Part shown: one piece after another, positions 37,132 through 49,215 of the stretch
How positions within the stretch are numbered: the stretch's first letter is position 1
Layout: every line of letters begins with the position of its first letter
Assembly (NCBI RefSeq): GCF_000002995.4
Contig: NW_025062478.1
Coordinates: 5,122,001-5,186,000 of the forward strand
DNA length: 64,000 nt
Direction of reading: 5' to 3'
Source: Brugia malayi
Taxonomy: Eukaryota > Nematoda > Chromadorea > Rhabditida > Onchocercidae
The notes under the pieces: generated by a model
Database searches by the model: none
What the model saw: only the letters and a program-made list of their open reading frames with translations
What the model was told of the DNA's origin: nothing
Made by a program: the position numbers and the translations under genes

Positions 37132-40100
37132 ATGGGAGTGGATGAAAATACTGGCAAATCGGATCACAAAATCCATCGAGGTAATATGTTTGATAAAGTT
37201 TTACATGAAGAGGTAGCTATTTCATAGTGTACCCGCTATACAGGTTAACAAGATTTCCTTTTGCAAGTGTGGTAAGGATTTCTTGACTGTAAAGCTGTTT
37301 TCCCGTAACTGCTGAGTTTGGCTTAATTTTCATTGTTTGTTGAAGTGACTAAAGATGTGTATTTTGGTGCTGTGATTTGCGATTAGAAGTTTAAGGTGTT
37401 AGAAGTACTGTTATTCGTATCAGAGTACTGCTGCAAATCAATCAGTTTTTTAAATGCATGAAATATGACCTATAGTAAATAACTCCATAATATAAAATAA
37501 GTTCTTAACTGCTGAAAATTGTGAATGAAATGTATTATCCGCAGTTTCTGCATTAGTACAACTGCAGGAATTGATTTTAAGTGATAATTTATGGCGTTTC
37601 TTATTCTATAAAGCTGAAATTTCCTTTCCATATCGAAATGAGCAATTTGTCCTTAAGCATCGTTGTTTGTGTACTAAATAAATTTAGGAGAGTACCCTTA
37701 TGAAAATAAACTTTATTTTCGTTTGTTCTTAATATTTGTTTTCAATACTAATGACATGAAACTATTTAGTACATAAAGTTGGTGGAAAAGCGAGGAAAAA
37801 AGCTGTTAAAAAAGGAAATGGAGTTAACGCAAAAGCTTTCACATTTCAGTCTGCTGTTAAAGCAAGTCGCGCTATTCGCAGGTATTTTTTTTTTTTTTTT
37901 GTTAAAATTATGGAAACCTTTTCAAGTGATTAATATTCCAGTTGTTCGTATGAAAAGGCTTGAACTGCTTTCCAAATCTCACACAGTTTGTGATAAATAG
38001 TTCTAAATCTTTGGAGAAGTTTATTAGTACTTTTTCAGAGCAGCAGATAAGGATGAAAGGAAGAAACATATACCGGTAGTCGATCGCAGTCCAGTCGAGC
38101 CACCTCCAGTCATTGTTGCAATCGTTGGTCCTTCAAAGGTGAGCATAATTTAAATTAGGCAGTCATTTTTATAATTATGAATTAACTACTGGATTCATGG
38201 TTATGACTAAAAACACTCCACTGCCACGAGTTGGAACTACTCAGTTTGGTTTTCTTTTATATTGTATTTAATCCGAATGAATGTTGGATATTTTCACCCT
38301 ATCGGTTTTTTTTTTTTTTTAAGGTTGGAAAAAGTACGTTGCTGCGGTGTCTAGTAAAGCATTATGTGAGACATACCATAACTGAAATTCGTGGACCAAT
38401 CACAATTGTTACTGGCAAAACTCGACGAGTGACATTCGTCGAAGTGAATAATGATTTAAACTCCATGATCGATATTGCGAAAGTTGTTGACCTTGTAATT
38501 CTTTTCTTTTTCATCAACTATATTAGTATTGCAATTGCAAAGTATAAACCTGAAAAGTATTTTACTTAGCACTAGTCACCGAGATCTTCTAGTAATGATC
38601 CTTGTAAAATAACTTTTAAAGCCTATATATTCAATAATTATTTCATAACGATACTATTCTAAGGCTTTCTACTTAATGTCAAGGTTTTCATAACTTATGT
38701 TTCATATTTTGAAAAGATAAAGTGTTGTCGCTCTCGCATTTCAATAAAATGACAAGTGTAAAAGTTAGTGTACTAAGTAATATAAGTTTGTTTGGAAATT
38801 GATTTTCCATTTTTGATTTTCATTGTTAAATAACTATAGGTTTTGTTGATGGTGGATGCTTCTTACGGATTTGAGATGGAGACATTCGAATTTCTAAATA
38901 TATGTCAAGTACATGGAATGCCTCGAGTCATGGGTGTTCTTAGTCATCTCGATGTAATTAAAAAGAAGGAGAAATTGAAACGTACCAAGAAATTGCTGAA
39001 GCATCGCTTTTGGACGGAAGTTTACCAGGTTATTGTTTGAATGATATGTTATTACTTTAATGTTTGATCTGAATACCTCATTGCTATGCTTTACTGAATA
39101 TCTCACTGTTATGCAGACTTTTGAATGGATTTCGGGAATTTAGTCGTAATGAGGAGTATTGATATTTTGGAATTAAGTACTCAAAAAAATAATAAAGCTG
39201 ACATTAACTAAGATTAACAAAAGTTTCTTCCGTGAATCCAATATATAACTTTCATTATAAGTAATACTGGATGTACATTTAAGTTATTTTACAATTTTAC
39301 CTCTGTCTTGCTGCTCATTCTTATCTCAGAATTGATAGTGTGGTGTATCATCTTTACAGGGTGCAAAACTATTTTACCTGTCGGGAATGATCAATGAGCA
39401 ATATTTAAGAAATGAAATTCGAAATCTTGCACGTTTCATATCTGTCATGAAGTTTCGTCCTTTAGTGTGGAGAACTAGTCATCCGTATATTTATTGTGAT
39501 CGTTACGAAGATTTGACCGACCCAGAGGTATATTAACATGGGCCAAAAATGAAGTTCTTCGGTTATTTTGGCATTCTGAATAATAGATTTATGAATTTTA
39601 AAGTTTCGCTAACAATTATGATTATATATGTATATTTCATGTTAAATGTGGACAAAAACAATTTATTTCTGCTGCCGTAAGCAAATGTTGGCTAGCTACG
39701 CATATTGCTTATTTCGAAACAAGACTATATTGGCAGATTTACAGATATTCCCACAATTGTAAATCTGATTGCAATACATTATTTTAGAATTAATTTCAAT
39801 TTCAACTTTAAGTTACTTCGCGAAAAGCCATTGGCTAACCGTACGATTTCGTTGTATGGTTGGGTACGTGGGACGTTTCTCAAAAATCGTTCTGCTGTGC
39901 ATATTCCTGGAATAGGCGATTTAATCATAAAAGATGTATGTTTGGATTATCTCGTAATTACCAAGTGTTTTTTTTTTTTTTACTCAGTCTTATTTTTTAT
40001 TTTTTCCTAGAAGTAGCCAGTAACGATATTATAATTAAGCATTTCAATTACGTATAGGTGACAGTTTTACCGGATCCGTGTCCGCTGCCATCAAAGGAAA

Positions 40101-43100
40101 AGATGAAACGTTCACTGAATGAAAAAGAGCGTATTATTTATGCTCCGTTTTCTGGTCTTGGTGGTATCGTTTACGACAAAGTAACTTTTCATTGCATTTT
40201 TTTTTCTTTTTTCATGTCGATCGAAAGAAATGGGTACCATATTTCATGCATATCCTATTCAGATAAATTTAAATATCTTTATCCAATAGTCTTTTGACAG
40301 GCTTTGAAAGAGATAATTCGAATAGATGATTTTTTTTTTTTTTTTTTGTTGCTGTATGGTTAATCAGAAAACGTGAAATTTGAAAATGCATTAACGAATA
40401 AGTTAAATAGTAATTTACTAAAATTCTCGCTGACGCTAATTTGATGGGATTCTCGAGTTTCAGCGTTTGGTTTTGGAATGAACCTTTCTGGAAGTTTTTA
40501 TTTATCATTTCCTACTCTTTCTATTAATTTGCTGTATCTCGTCAGGACAGAAATTATCTTTTTCATTTTTATGAGTTCCAGCACAACTCTTGTTTTTCAA
40601 ACAGTGTTTTGCTTCAGGATGCTATTTATATTGAAACGGGTGGTTCACATTTATATAAGAAAACTCGACACGAACTCGTTGAAATATTGGAAAATGTTAA
40701 AGAGGGTATTGATGATAAGATGCATAAAACAGCATTGAAAGTGGTTACAAATTCCCAAGTCACTATACCTCATAGCGAGAGTGGAAGTGAAATGGATGAT
40801 GGTGGTGAGAGATTTTAATTAATTTATTCAGGAAACTCAGAAGATGTGATTTCATAAACTGTAAAAAATTATTTTTTTCTGATGAGTTTTTCTTCCACAG
40901 TGATAAATACATGGTGTAAAAAATTATAAAATTATCTTTCAATAATAAAAGATAATTCATGCGAACTACTGACTTTTTAACCAGATATTTTCTATAATTA
41001 GATTGTTATACGAAGGACGAAATGGAAAGCACTGATGAAGAATCGAGTGACTTTGACGATTCAGACATTGAAAGTGATGTAACTGAGAATGAAAAGAATG
41101 AGAAAGGTTATGAAGAAAAGGGCATTAAGCGTTGGTCTGAACTTTGTATGCGAGCAAAATTATTATACAGTGAAAAAAAATCGACGAGACTGAACTATGC
41201 TAAAGTTGTGTACTCTGATTCTGGTGAGTTTTTCTTCCACAGTGATAAATACATGATGTCCCGAAATATATTTCCATATCCTCTTTTGTTAGTTGTTTTA
41301 TATGAGAAACGCTGATACATATATGAAGCCATACTCTGTCGCATAGATACAATCAATGTTAAGCTTTAAGAATATAACATTAAATTAGATTGCAATGGGT
41401 TTTTTTTTTCTTTTTTTTTCTTTTTGAAACTTGATATTAACGTGGAACTCGAAAGATGAGTAATGTGGTAATAATCATTCTTATCGTTAGACCTGCATGA
41501 TCAGAATGAAGAAAAACAAGATCAAGTACTTGGTGGCCTTTTTAAAGTCTTGACTCGATCAAAGAATACTATTGATAACTTGGTTAGTTTTCTTAAGTTA
41601 TTGTTTCAAGAATTGGAATGTTCATTTTATCGCTTTACTGTTGGAATCTAATGATGTGCTTGAGTACAGTGGATATTTTGTTCATTATTACTATATTTTT
41701 TTTTTTACAGGAAGATGGTTTTCTCTATCATAAACCGTCAACAATTACATCCCAACAGCTATTTAATCAACGTGACTGGGATGATTTTGAGGTTTGTTCA
41801 TGCATGTTAAATGTTTACTTTGTATTAAATGTAGTAAAAATAATGCTTTTATAATTTCTTACTAGCATATGAAAAGCTTATTTGAAAACTTAGGAAACAT
41901 AAGTTTTCGTAGTGAAAATTGTTTTTTATCCTTTTTACTACATTAAATCTTATTTCATTTAGGTTCGTGCATCGATTGCGGATTGCTTTGTTACGGGAAA
42001 TTGGAGTCCTGACGAAGATGCTATTATGCAATTAGAAGATGGTAATGTTATAAGTAAAATTATAGAAATAGAGTGAAATAGGTATGAGTTATGCAGCAGT
42101 TCTGAAGAACACTGCCATTATTGTTCGATCTATCGATTAATCACTTGATAATCAACTTTCTGTTCAGAAAAGCGTATTTCAGGTGAAAGAGGTGGTTCTG
42201 GTATAAACGACAAAGATTACGACCCTTCTATCGAAGGCAAGTGTTGTTTCTTTTCTTCTATCGTATCAAGTGATAAGATAAAAGAAAAGTTTTCAAGTTT
42301 TCTAATCTTCTTTTTACAGCTAGTGAAGATGAGATTGACCATGTTGACGAAACTGGAGAAAATATAGATCCTGCAGCAGTAACAGGGAGAAGTGACGAGG
42401 AAGCAGCTAAAAAAAGAAAAATTGAGAAAGAAAAGTTGAAAAGCCGTTTCAACGCTGAATATGACGAAGCCAACAAACATTACGTACAACTGAAAGAAGA
42501 GCTTGAAGAGCAGTCGAAGGTGTGCTATATTTTTTAGTATTTACTATGTAATAACTTTCGAATTTGATTTAGTTTAAATTAACAGAAGCTATTTGCGATT
42601 CTCAAGTAGTTAGCGTTACTGTAAAACCAGTTTTTGATTCAAACCAACTGAGAAATTAAATTACTAATTTCTTTCAGCTCAATAAGTCAGTCTTTGAAGA
42701 GATGGATGAAACAGCTCGGTTACAGTTAGAAGGTTTCCGACCGGGGTTATATGTTCGAATAGAATTCGAAGATGTACATATGGAATTTTTACAGCATTTC
42801 GATCCAACCAGGCCATGTATTATAGGTGGCCTTCTTACCGGTGAACAGAATATTGGTTCTGTACAAGTACATTTTCTTTCATTTTGCTTTTGTCATGGAT
42901 GTTATTCATAAATGGTTCTATTGTTGCATTTTATTATGTTATGGGTTTTTATAAGTCACAGATCTTCATACTGATCTCAAATTTTGATTTCCAGGTGCGA
43001 GTGAAGAAACACAGATGGTATGAGCGGTTGTTGAAGTCACGAGACCCTCTTATTATATCATGTGGTTGGAGGCGATTTCAAACTGTTGTTAGTCATTTCC

Positions 43101-45279
43101 TCTCTTTGTTTCTTCATAGACTTTGTACATTACATATTCTGAAGGAAAAAAATTCAAGTAAAATTGTTTTAGATTTTACAATCTTGTCTTGAAACATTAT
43201 TGCTTCGAAGTCTACAATTTTTTTTGATTTTTCCTTTTTCCTCTTTTGATAATAGATCTTACTGTATATAAGTAACCTTTAAATAATTTTGAGGTTTCAG
43301 GTCATATATTCGATACAGGACCATAACATGAGACAGCGTTTCTTGAAATACACGCCAGAGCATATGTTCTGTCAGGCAGTCTTTTGGGGACCAATAACAG
43401 CACAGAACACAGGATTCCTTGCTGTACAATCGCTAAGTAGAAATGTGGTTTGTGAATATATTATTGAGTTGGACTAAACACATATGTTAACGAGATTTTA
43501 GTATATGTGTTAAAAAAATTTAATTTGTGATCCTTACATGAGGTCATATTTTAAACTCAGAATTTATTTAATTTGTAAATGATTTCATAAAGATGAAGTT
43601 GAATATTTCTTCTTTCAGAAAAGCTTTATCTTCTTCCATCTTCTTTCAGAAAGGCTTTAGGATTGCTGCAACAGGTGTTGTATTGAATCTAGATAAGGCC
43701 TTCCAAGTTGTGAAAAAACTGAAGCTTATTGGTCATCCATATCGGATATTCAAGAAGTCGGCTTTTGTCAAGGTTCCTCTATTTCTTTTGAGTCGTTTAT
43801 TCGCCGTATTTATTATTTTACTACATTTGTTTATGCCACAACTTCTTCAAACGCAACTTTCTTGAGCGATGTTGTTTTCGGAGGTATGATTGCATGGCTT
43901 GACCCTTTCAGGGAATGTTTAACACTGTATTGGAAGTAGCAAAATTTGAAGGCGGTATTATACGCACAGTTAGTGGTATTCGTGGTCAAATCAAAAAAGC
44001 GTTACGTGAGCCAGCTGGTGCGTTTCGGGGAACTTTTGAGGACAAAATTCTCATGAGCGATATAGTTTTTCTTCGCGCTTGGGTGAATAATTCTTTTATC
44101 TTTTTCTTCAACAAGTATTGATTTAAAAATTGCTGACAGTATATGTTACTGATTTCGTTTGCTATCTTCTAATTTAAGAATCAGTACTGCACTACATTTT
44201 GTTTTCAGGTATCTGTGCCTGTACCTCATTTCTATACTCCTCTAACAGATCTTTTATTACCATTGAATCAAGAATGGGTGGGTATGAGAACAGTAGGTCG
44301 CTTACGTTTTGAAATGGGTTTGAAACCGCCGTTGAAGATGGATTCATTTTACAAAGTAAGGACTTTGTTTTCAAGAGTTTCTTTGACAATTTTTCTTAAT
44401 TTGTGAACATTATTATGATAGAACATTTTTTCTTATCAATTCTGGTCTTTTTGCAGCCAGTGGAAAGGCGACCATTTAATCCGGCACCGTTGCTTATTCC
44501 AAAAACACTCCAGAAGCAACTACCATATCGATTAAAACCAAAAGTTGCGAAAGAAATCAAGAAGACGGGTGACAAGCTTGTGGAGAAGCATAATGCAATT
44601 ATATTAGAGCCGCATGAAAGCAGGGTGAACTCGTGTTTTCTATACAAATTTTTGTAGTGTCTTGTATTATTTAAAACAATTTTTATTTTATCTAAATATT
44701 ATCTAAAATAATTTCAAGATGATTATGAATTGATCTATAATAGTGCTTTAGATAAATCGATTCATGGAAATACTAGATACAGTACATATGGAAAAAGTGA
44801 GGATAGAGAGAAAAGCAACGGCACAACGTGTTAAAAAACATCGCATAGTAAGTTTTTTGTTGTATAGAAGTTTTCCATGCAGCTCTGTAGAATTTCCTTA
44901 ATAAGACTACTGAAATTATGATGGCTTTTGTGACGGCCTTTACTTCTATGTGAGTCATGCTTACTAAAGATATGTGGCGTCGTACAGCTAGTATTCTTTC
45001 ATTCTTCTATTTTAAGTGTTAAGGTCGTTGTCTGAGTAGCAATTCTATGCACTTGCTTTTTCTGCGCAATGTAGTTTTTTTAAACATTAGCTGGCTAATT
45101 CACTTCTCTTTTTCTTATCAGTTCTCATTTAACTTAAATTTCTACAGGAAATGGCAGCATTGGAAGTACAACGACAATATGGAATAAAAAAGACAAAAAA
45201 AAAGATTTGCCGTTCATTTTCTAAGCGAGAACAGGTGAAATTACGCAGAGCACTGGATTCAGTTAGCAACAGTAAATAA
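37132..45279 (+). CDS. bms-1: Ribosome biogenesis GTPase BMS1
   Basis: BMS1 is the nucleolar GTPase that delivers Rcl1 to the 90S pre-ribosome for 18S rRNA processing. Exon 1 (37132-37180) starts [16 protein letters not shown] after a TTTCCAG acceptor. It continues [15 protein letters not shown], then [14 protein letters not shown], then [20 protein letters not shown]. The P-loop GPSKVGKST is split by an intron between K and V. Next come [43 protein letters not shown] (the G4-like segment) and [20 protein letters not shown]. Acidic linkers lie at 40750-42500. The C-terminal half is highly conserved: [49 protein letters not shown] with [12 protein letters not shown], and [16 protein letters not shown]. 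It ends in a basic tail (45148-45279, last residues DSVSNSK). About 20 exons cover the whole family length with no break. A poly(A) signal lies at 45385-45390. Exon edges are approximate. Confidence 0.94.
40877..40917 (+). repeat. Direct repeat copy 1 inside BMS1
   Basis: A 41-nt segment in a BMS1 intron that recurs at 41219-41259 with two mismatches. It includes a GAGTTTTTCTTCCACAGTGA core. See the matching entry. Confidence 0.85.
41219..41259 (+). repeat. Direct repeat copy 2, spanning a BMS1 splice donor
   Basis: The second copy begins at the end of the exon that reads AKVVYSDS and contains its G/GTGAGT donor. The first copy has GATGAG at the same place, so its donor is broken by one substitution. 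The two lie 342 nt apart. Confidence 0.85.
43610..43659 (+). repeat. Tandemly duplicated 3' splice site in BMS1
   Basis: TTCTTTCAGAAA followed by A/G and GCTTTA occurs twice with a 31-nt period (from 43610 and 43641). Using the second AG (exon from 43650) keeps the conserved KGFRIAATG frame. Using the first adds 31 nt and shifts the frame. Confidence 0.8.
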
Positions 45280-45384
45280 AGATGCTTTCTAGCAACTTCT
45301 GAACGCGGGGAATTCTTTGAATGTATTTTTATTTTTTGGTGTTTTAAGCCATTGTTTTTCGTTCGTCTACCTTATTTTTGATTG

Positions 45385-45390
45385 AATAAA
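45385..45390 (+). terminator. BMS1 poly(A) signal
   Basis: AATAAA about 105 nt after the BMS1 stop codon, in the expected place for 3' end formation and before the next gene in the same direction. Confidence 0.6.
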
Positions 45391-45769
45391 ATTTGAACTG
45401 AAACATGTAGTGTCTCCATTTGTCTATTGCCAAAACTTTCCAAATACTGCTTTCTGTGAAATATTAAAAGAAATTTATGAAAAAATTCTCTTTTTTTTGA
45501 ATTACTAGACTGAACAATTGTCTTTTATTTGCCAACTGCGTAAGTGGTAGGCATAATTCAAGTTGCCTTATAAAGTCAAAATACCTTTGCTAAGGTATTT
45601 TGACGGTCTGAAGAGTCCATGGTGATCTGCTCCTTTACAAAATCACATGATCGCTTTGATATTAAGATTTTCGCTAATTTTTCTGATTTTTTGGAAGAAC
45701 AAGCATTTTGAATATGGCGCAGGATGTAAACTTTTATAATTCAGGAGTCGACACATTGCTTGGATTTAA

Positions 45770-47356
45770 ATGTTTGGGTTGGGACCATGGTGGTTCAATT
45801 TTTCGCAGTTTCATCGATCTGAATTGACAGTAGATAATTTGATATCAGTTCCATCTCCATACACTGAATTGACAATTTTTGGGACTTTTAAGGCTGCTGA
45901 ATTTTTGTCGTTTGTTGGTATGTTTAGAACATTTTTGAAACCGATGAGTCTGGAAATCTTGTCACTATTTTCGGGTATTAAACTATTTTGGACACTGTGT
46001 TTCAGATCTTTCTATTTCCTTTTGAAATTCTAGCATTTTCAATTTTTCTTTTCTTTAAAGATACCATCCTTTTAGGTGGCTGCATAACACATCCAATATA
46101 CCGGCTCTTTCTTCTAAGAAACTTAACTCCCGAAACAACTACCAATAATTCGGCTAAAATAATTAGAAGCAAATGTCGAAAAATACAGGTATACACAAAT
46201 AACTTTGTACGGCTTTAAAAACCGTTTCGGAAATGAATAATAAAACTATATTCCATGTACTGTAAAATAATTGGGTTCGTTTCTTGATTGGTTTCTTGAA
46301 CGTTTTTTAACTTTCTTTTCAGTTGAACCTAGATTTATTGTTGTTCTGTACAAAGAATGTAAAAAGAAAAGTGTTGCTAATGTGTCATTTGAAACTACAA
46401 AATTGGCAAAGATGAGAGAGTATCAGTAAATTCCTTTGAAAGAATGTCATTCCACTTACAGGGACGATTTCTTCTGGCAAGTTTTGTTGTTGGACCGTTG
46501 AGTACGCTAGCTTATGTCACTTATTACTCGTTAGATAGAAAAGATGCGAAGGATCTGTGCTATCAGATCAGATGCAGCGAACAAATGATGACTTGGGTAA
46601 GTCATCTTATCAACGAAACTTAAATTATGATCTGCTCCTGTCAGAATAAATACCGGTTCATTTATGAAGCAATTAAATTCATATTTTGCTGGTTTCATCT
46701 CCCTCTGCACAAAAGCTACTGCGGTGATTTGTATGAGTTTTTTCAAGTTATGTGAAGTCAAATAACACAAAGCTTTGGAATTAAAAAGGAAAAAGAAAGT
46801 TGTTTTCAGTAGTGTAAGCAAATGCAATTGTCGTGAGACAAAAGAGCGAAATAAAAGATACCCTAAATGAATTTCAGGATCGCACCGCTATTTTGCTAGG
46901 ACTTATTGGATGGTATTGGAAACGTTTTAAAGGAGCTGTTGATGGAATAAATGTTGCATCAGTCTGCACTGCTTATTATTTCACAGTATGCATTTCTTTA
47001 TGTTTGTTAATTTGCATTTCTTATAATTTAGCTTCATTTATATAATTATTGTTTCGTAACTCTTATTTTATTTGTAGGCTTATTGCGGAGAAAGCGATTT
47101 CTATTTTCTTGTGCTGGAATAGTCTTTTTTGATAATATTTTCTTCATAGTGAAGTAATGCTAAATTTGATCCCTTCTTTTAGGTTCAAAAACGATTAACA
47201 AATGCATTAACAACAGATAAAATCAAACCATGGCAGCGACCAAAAAGTCTCGAGGAAGTCAAAGCAAAGAATCTCCCCTTCCTAGCACAAATAGCTGCAG
47301 AAGACAGCAAATCAGTTGGTTCGGCTTCGACTTCATTGCCCATGCAAACATCATAA
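45770..47356 (+). CDS. Small membrane protein, family not recognised
   Basis: Five exons join in phase: 45770-45917, 46076-46188, 46462-46596, 46878-46985, 47183-47356, giving 225 residues. It starts MFGLGPWWFNFSQFHRSEL. Hydrophobic stretches that could cross a membrane are around FLSFVGGCITHPIYRLFLL (residues about 43-62), FLLASFVVGPLSTLAYVTYY (about 90-110) and AILLGLIGWYW (about 136-146), followed by a region with CTAYYFTVQKRL and a Pro/Lys/Ser-rich tail. No signal peptide cleavage site is obvious. Short size with basic loops would fit an organelle or ER membrane protein, but nothing proves location. An AG acceptor (TATAATTCAG) ends at 45743, 26 nt before this ATG, consistent with trans-splicing. 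It lies about 490 nt behind BMS1 in the same direction. An upstream ATG at 45714 is out of this frame. A poly(A) signal is at 47386-47391. Confidence 0.75.
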
Positions 47357-48300
47357 CTATATGATATTTGTTCTATTAAATGCTGAATAAAACACTAGGT
47401 TGGGTCGGAGTTATTCTCTCACCACAGTGATAATGAGTAAAAGTACATATAAATGTGGCAGAAAACAGAATTTGATTATTTAAGAGAAACTTCCTACTTA
47501 TCTCCGCAGGTTCCTCAATCAATGACGGCTGACGTCTTCCCTAAAGTTATCACTTGGAACTGTTCTTAGGGAAATTCTTGTCCATCGAATGTTGAATTCT
47601 AGCCATACTTTGGTGGAAAAGTCTTACATTTTCCCAATCTTGGTAAGCAAGGAAAATTATGTGTAATTTTGCAAAAGATGAGCAAAGCATAAAGAACCGA
47701 TGCTTATTATTTAGATTTCATCCATCTCTCAAAGCACTTTCGCAGCAATTCATTTATAAGCAAAATTAGATGAAGGATAATTTTAATTCACTTCTCCAAC
47801 ATTGTGAAATTACTGGAAATGAGAATGCATCAAAAGGCTACATCTTATTATGTACAAATAAATGAAATGCTCAACAAGGAGAAACAAATGAGCGCAGGAC
47901 AACAGATTTGGAAAACTAACGCGCTATGCAGTAATTAGATGAGAGGTAGGTGCCAATAAACCTGAAATCCAACATCAGTTGGGAAATTAATTTCTTGAAG
48001 AACAACGCTAATGTAGATGTAAACCATTTCAGCAACTAATATTTTGGGACAGCAGATCCGATACCGGAGTATTCTTGTATACTACATAATTTGAATTATG
48101 AAAGAAATGAATCAAGTGAAACACGTTGATAATGCATATTGAGAACAAACTCTTAGGTTTCGACAGAGGATACTAGTTACGAAAGTTTAATTAAAAGTAG
48201 GACGGAACAAAACACTTAAATACAGATCATTTCAAGTATAAGCAAGAAAACAATTACACAAAAAAAACTTCAGTTATCTCAACATTTTAGCCTAGTCTAC
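47357..48300. other. 3' flanking region between convergent genes
   Basis: Holds the AATAAA at 47386-47391 for the membrane protein gene and, on the other strand, the 3' flank of the RhoGAP locus. No other feature seen. Confidence 0.5.
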
Positions 48301-48519
48301 CATCCCTCATTTCTGGTTCGATGAAGCTGAACTAGTACCAGTAGCAGTGTCAGTATCGTCTATGAATGGATTTTTTGGCCGTCGTGGTTTCATTGTGGAA
48401 ACATAAATAATTGGAGATCGTGCAGTAATGGATGATGAGATCGACAAGGAATGAAGAATGCTATGATGTTGCGGCGAACTGTTCGGTGACAAGGACTGTT
48501 CCATTATTTCGGTCAATTC
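48301..48519 (-). other. Possible alternative last exon of the RhoGAP gene, or a separate small exon
   Basis: A 69-codon open frame after a plausible acceptor (ATAATTCCAG). It reads TEIMEQSLSPNSSPQHHS then a Ser/Thr-rich stretch, KPRRPKNPFIDDTDTATG, and stop. Composition is like a disordered phosphoprotein tail, as in the neighbouring RhoGAP gene. However, the main frame upstream already ends at 49216, and no donor was found that clearly links the two. Confidence 0.35.
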
Positions 48520-49215
48520 TGGAATTATCTACAGATTAGTTTACCTGCAAAAAATTCATGCAAAGACCTTAAAAATATTCCATTAGTGCATAATAGAACG
48601 AAGTTTGAAAGCTTTTTAATATAAATCATATATAGAACCCTAAATTCTTGATCACTCATTTCTTAAACTGATAGAAATTTGTAACACATGCTTACCTTAT
48701 ACCTGATATGTCGTTTTTTTTTCGATACTCTATCTTTGATGTCTCACGAATTTAACAAAATAACAAAGATAAATATGTTCAACAAAAAAAAAAAAAAAAA
48801 GAAAAATGAACGAAGGAAGCAGTACGCCAAAACATGTTGAAGAATTTCAAAAATTTTGCATGTACTAATCAAATATTTATTGTATTTAAATTGTATGAGG
48901 CAAAAATTTAAAACGAAAGAATATAATTAAATAAAATCTCTTAAACATTTTATAGTTATCGTTCATAAATGAAGAACATGTAATAAGAGAAGGAAGGTTC
49001 CACAATATTGTTCTTATGATTAATAATTCAGAGATTTACACAATAACGACCCTATAATTGTTAAAGATGACTTTTTTAAGGCTAAAGATTTGTCGCTATT
49101 AAAGTTGCATCGAATTAGAAAAGTTTTGTGTATAATGAATGCCACAGAAAGAATCAGACCTATATAAGCAACTCTTACATTTGCTTCATATGAGGGTTGA
49201 TTGTGTAACTCTGTT

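Noticed and set aside
45714..45830. An upstream ATG frame (MAQDVNFYNSGVDTLL) as the start of the membrane protein gene
   Set aside because: It ends in a stop without a usable donor and is out of frame with the conserved exons. The ATG at 45770 is in phase with all later exons.
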